NCBI GenBank assembly: GCA_013694845.1
Contig: JACDBQ010000592.1
Location: 1-9,573, forward strand
Length of the DNA stretch: 9,573 nucleotides
Direction: 5' to 3'
Source of the DNA: Acidobacteriota bacterium
Lineage (GTDB): Bacteria; Acidobacteriota; Vicinamibacteria; Vicinamibacterales; 2-12-FULL-66-21
Shown: piece by piece, positions 8,438-9,573 of the stretch
Layout of the letters: every line of letters starts with the position of its first letter
How positions within the stretch are numbered: position 1 is the first letter of the stretch
Program-made: the position numbers and the translations under genes
Notes under the pieces: model-generated
The model's input: only the letters and a program-made list of their open reading frames with translations
Databases searched by the model: none
Told to the model about the DNA's origin: nothing

Positions 8438-8857
8438 ATGCTCAGAGGCCTATTCAGACTCATCCTGCTCGCCGTCGTTGTTCTGTTCGTCGGAGCCTAT
8501 TTCCTCGGCTACGACGTCAAAGACATCCGGCGGATGCGGGCGGACCAACCTGAGGCGGGGGGAACAACGGGCAGCGAGAAAGCACGCCAGGTCGGCGCAC
8601 AGATCGGCGAGCGGAGTGCCGCAGCCGCTGACACCGCGAAGCGAGCCATCGAAGACGGACGACTGACCACCAAGATCAAGGCGAAGATGGCGCTCGACGA
8701 TCGGGTCAAGGCGCTGAACCTCGACGTCGACACCAGCGGCGGCGTCGTGACTGTCACGGGGACGGTGGCGTCCGACGCGGAACGGCAGCGGGCGCTGGCG
8801 CTCGCGCGGGAAACCGACGGCGTCTCGCAAGTGATCGACCGGATGCAGGTCAGATGA
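8438..8857 (+). CDS. Membrane-anchored BON-domain protein
   Basis: A 139-residue protein with one N-terminal membrane anchor (about residues 5-24), a low-complexity Ala/Gly/Glu linker (about 35-70) and a C-terminal BON domain (about 73-139). The BON hallmark is the pattern LTTKIKAKMALDD, then LDVDTSGGVVTVTGTV with the conserved G108, then an amphipathic helix and VSQVIDRMQV. BON domains, as in OsmY, are thought to bind phospholipids and often protect the envelope under stress. Here the domain would face the periplasm if the anchor is an uncleaved signal. The gene stands alone on its strand, behind the sigma-54-type promoter, diverging from the ABC ATPase and converging on the phosphatase remnant, with which its last 8 bp overlap. 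This suggests an independently controlled stress-type gene. Confidence 0.9.
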   Translation: MLRGLFRLILLAVVVLFVGAYFLGYDVKDIRRMRADQPEAGGTTGSEKARQVGAQIGERSAAAADTAKRAIEDGRLTTKIKAKMALDDRVKALNLDVDTSGGVVTVTGTVASDAERQRALALARETDGVSQVIDRMQVR

Positions 8858-9573
8858 CCCGTAACGCCATCATCGTGGCGTCGTCCAGCGGTTCGACGTC
8901 GCCTCTGAACGCGCGGACGTGCTCCTCGACGTGAGCCAGCACGGCGTCGATCTCACGCGACTGCACATCGGCGAGCACGATCACACCGAGGCCGAGTCCC
9001 AGGTTGCGGACCGATGCGCGCCGGATCTCCCGCAACGAGTCGCCGATCGGCCGCGCGATCCCGAAGATGCTGCCGCCCGCATCACGCTTGGCCACGACGA
9101 TCCACTCGCCGGTGCGGCGCGGTGAGCCTCCGGCCGCTCGTGGGGTCAGCCGCTCGACGTCGAGAGCCTTGAGCGGCTCGAGGTCCGCCGGCTTCGGGGT
9201 ATAGAGCTTGCCGCGCTTGTCGATGCCGAAGGGGATCTCGCCGCGCTCACGCTGGGCGAACGCCAGCACCCGCCTGCATCGTGCGATCCATATTCAGTGT
9301 GGCATTCGCCCGCCCGAGCAGCTTGCCGTTCCTGCGGACGGCCACTTCGAGCTTTCGGCCGTCCACGTCCATCTGGACACGCCCGGCCGCTTGCGCCCGG
9401 CGTGTCTGCCCGGCGGCCTCGTGCGCCATGGCATCCGCGGCGGCCTTCAAGCCGATCTCCGCGCCGGTCAGGCCCGCGATCATGGATTGCTCGATGATCC
9501 TGGCCAGCCTGGGATCGGCGTTCTGACCAGCGGCCCGTTGGGCCTCGGCCACGATCGTCGGCACGTCCATGAC
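8850..9573 (-). pseudogene. SpoIIE/PP2C-type membrane sensor phosphatase remnant, 5' end outside window
   Basis: The frame enters from the right edge without a start being required (an internal ATG lies at 9570). Its first part (about 100 residues, DVPTIVAEAQRAA to TLNMDRTMQ) resembles the N-terminal sensor region of large acidobacterial SpoIIE phosphatases. Near 9270-9272 one extra G on the coding strand shifts the frame; removing it joins TMQA directly to VLAFAQRERGEIPFGID, then EWIVVAKRDAGGSIFGIARPI and IRRASVRNLGLGLGVIVLA. In relatives this stretch precedes the second membrane helix, HAMP and the SpoIIE catalytic domain. Here the helix is cut after about ten residues near 8970 and is followed at once by DVQSREIDAVL and EPLDDATMMALRVI, which looks like the extreme C-terminus of a PP2C domain with its late Asp pair. 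Most of the catalytic domain is therefore missing. Function is probably lost. A chimeric assembly is the main alternative. The family assignment rests on remembered resemblance. Confidence 0.6.

Overview
GC-rich bacterial DNA with dense, short-spaced genes. Signal peptides, a two-membrane-style beta-barrel protein and multi-domain sensor proteins point to a Gram-negative organism. The style (a GT-C glycosyltransferase with a hydrophobic N-terminal extension, a SpoIIE-type sensor phosphatase, a BON protein, VanZ and DUF4118 proteins) reminds me of soil Acidobacteriota such as Vicinamibacteria. That placement is an impression from family resemblance, not a proof. No tRNA, rRNA, insertion sequence or CRISPR array is visible.

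Left part (1-1713, minus): one long reading frame, open through the left window edge, encodes a polytopic glycosyltransferase resembling GT22 mannosyltransferases (Alg9/PIG-B type). A 351-bp gap (1714-2064) separates it from the divergent right-going pair. The first gene of that pair is a membrane histidine kinase (DUF4118-GAF-GAF-HisKA-HATPase, 2065-4284). The second is a VanZ-family membrane protein (4294-5454). They are separated by 9 bp, are in the same reading frame, and only one TAG codon keeps them apart.

Middle (5455-6782): a heptamer tandem repeat fills the gap between the VanZ gene and a convergent beta-barrel protein gene. The barrel gene is broken by one missing base near 6671. 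It is the last gene of a leftward set that begins with an ABC-2 type ATPase (8351-7581) and its permease (7584-6829), which overlap by 4 bp. The set reads as an inner-membrane exporter with a co-transcribed outer-membrane partner; that joint role is inferred from gene order only.

Right part (8352-9573): a small BON-domain membrane protein (8438-8857) sits behind a near-consensus sigma-54 promoter and a strong ribosome binding site. Its 3' end overlaps by 8 bp with a leftward gene that runs off the right edge. That gene looks like a SpoIIE/PP2C sensor phosphatase remnant, with one extra base near 9270 and what appears to be an in-frame loss of the HAMP region and most of the phosphatase domain near 8970.

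The most noteworthy items are the ABC/barrel set with its unusual ATPase motifs, the sigma-54 promoter, the heptamer repeat, the kinase-VanZ pair separated by a single amber codon, and the internally deleted phosphatase gene. The two single-base shifts may be sequencing errors, so read checking comes first for both broken genes.
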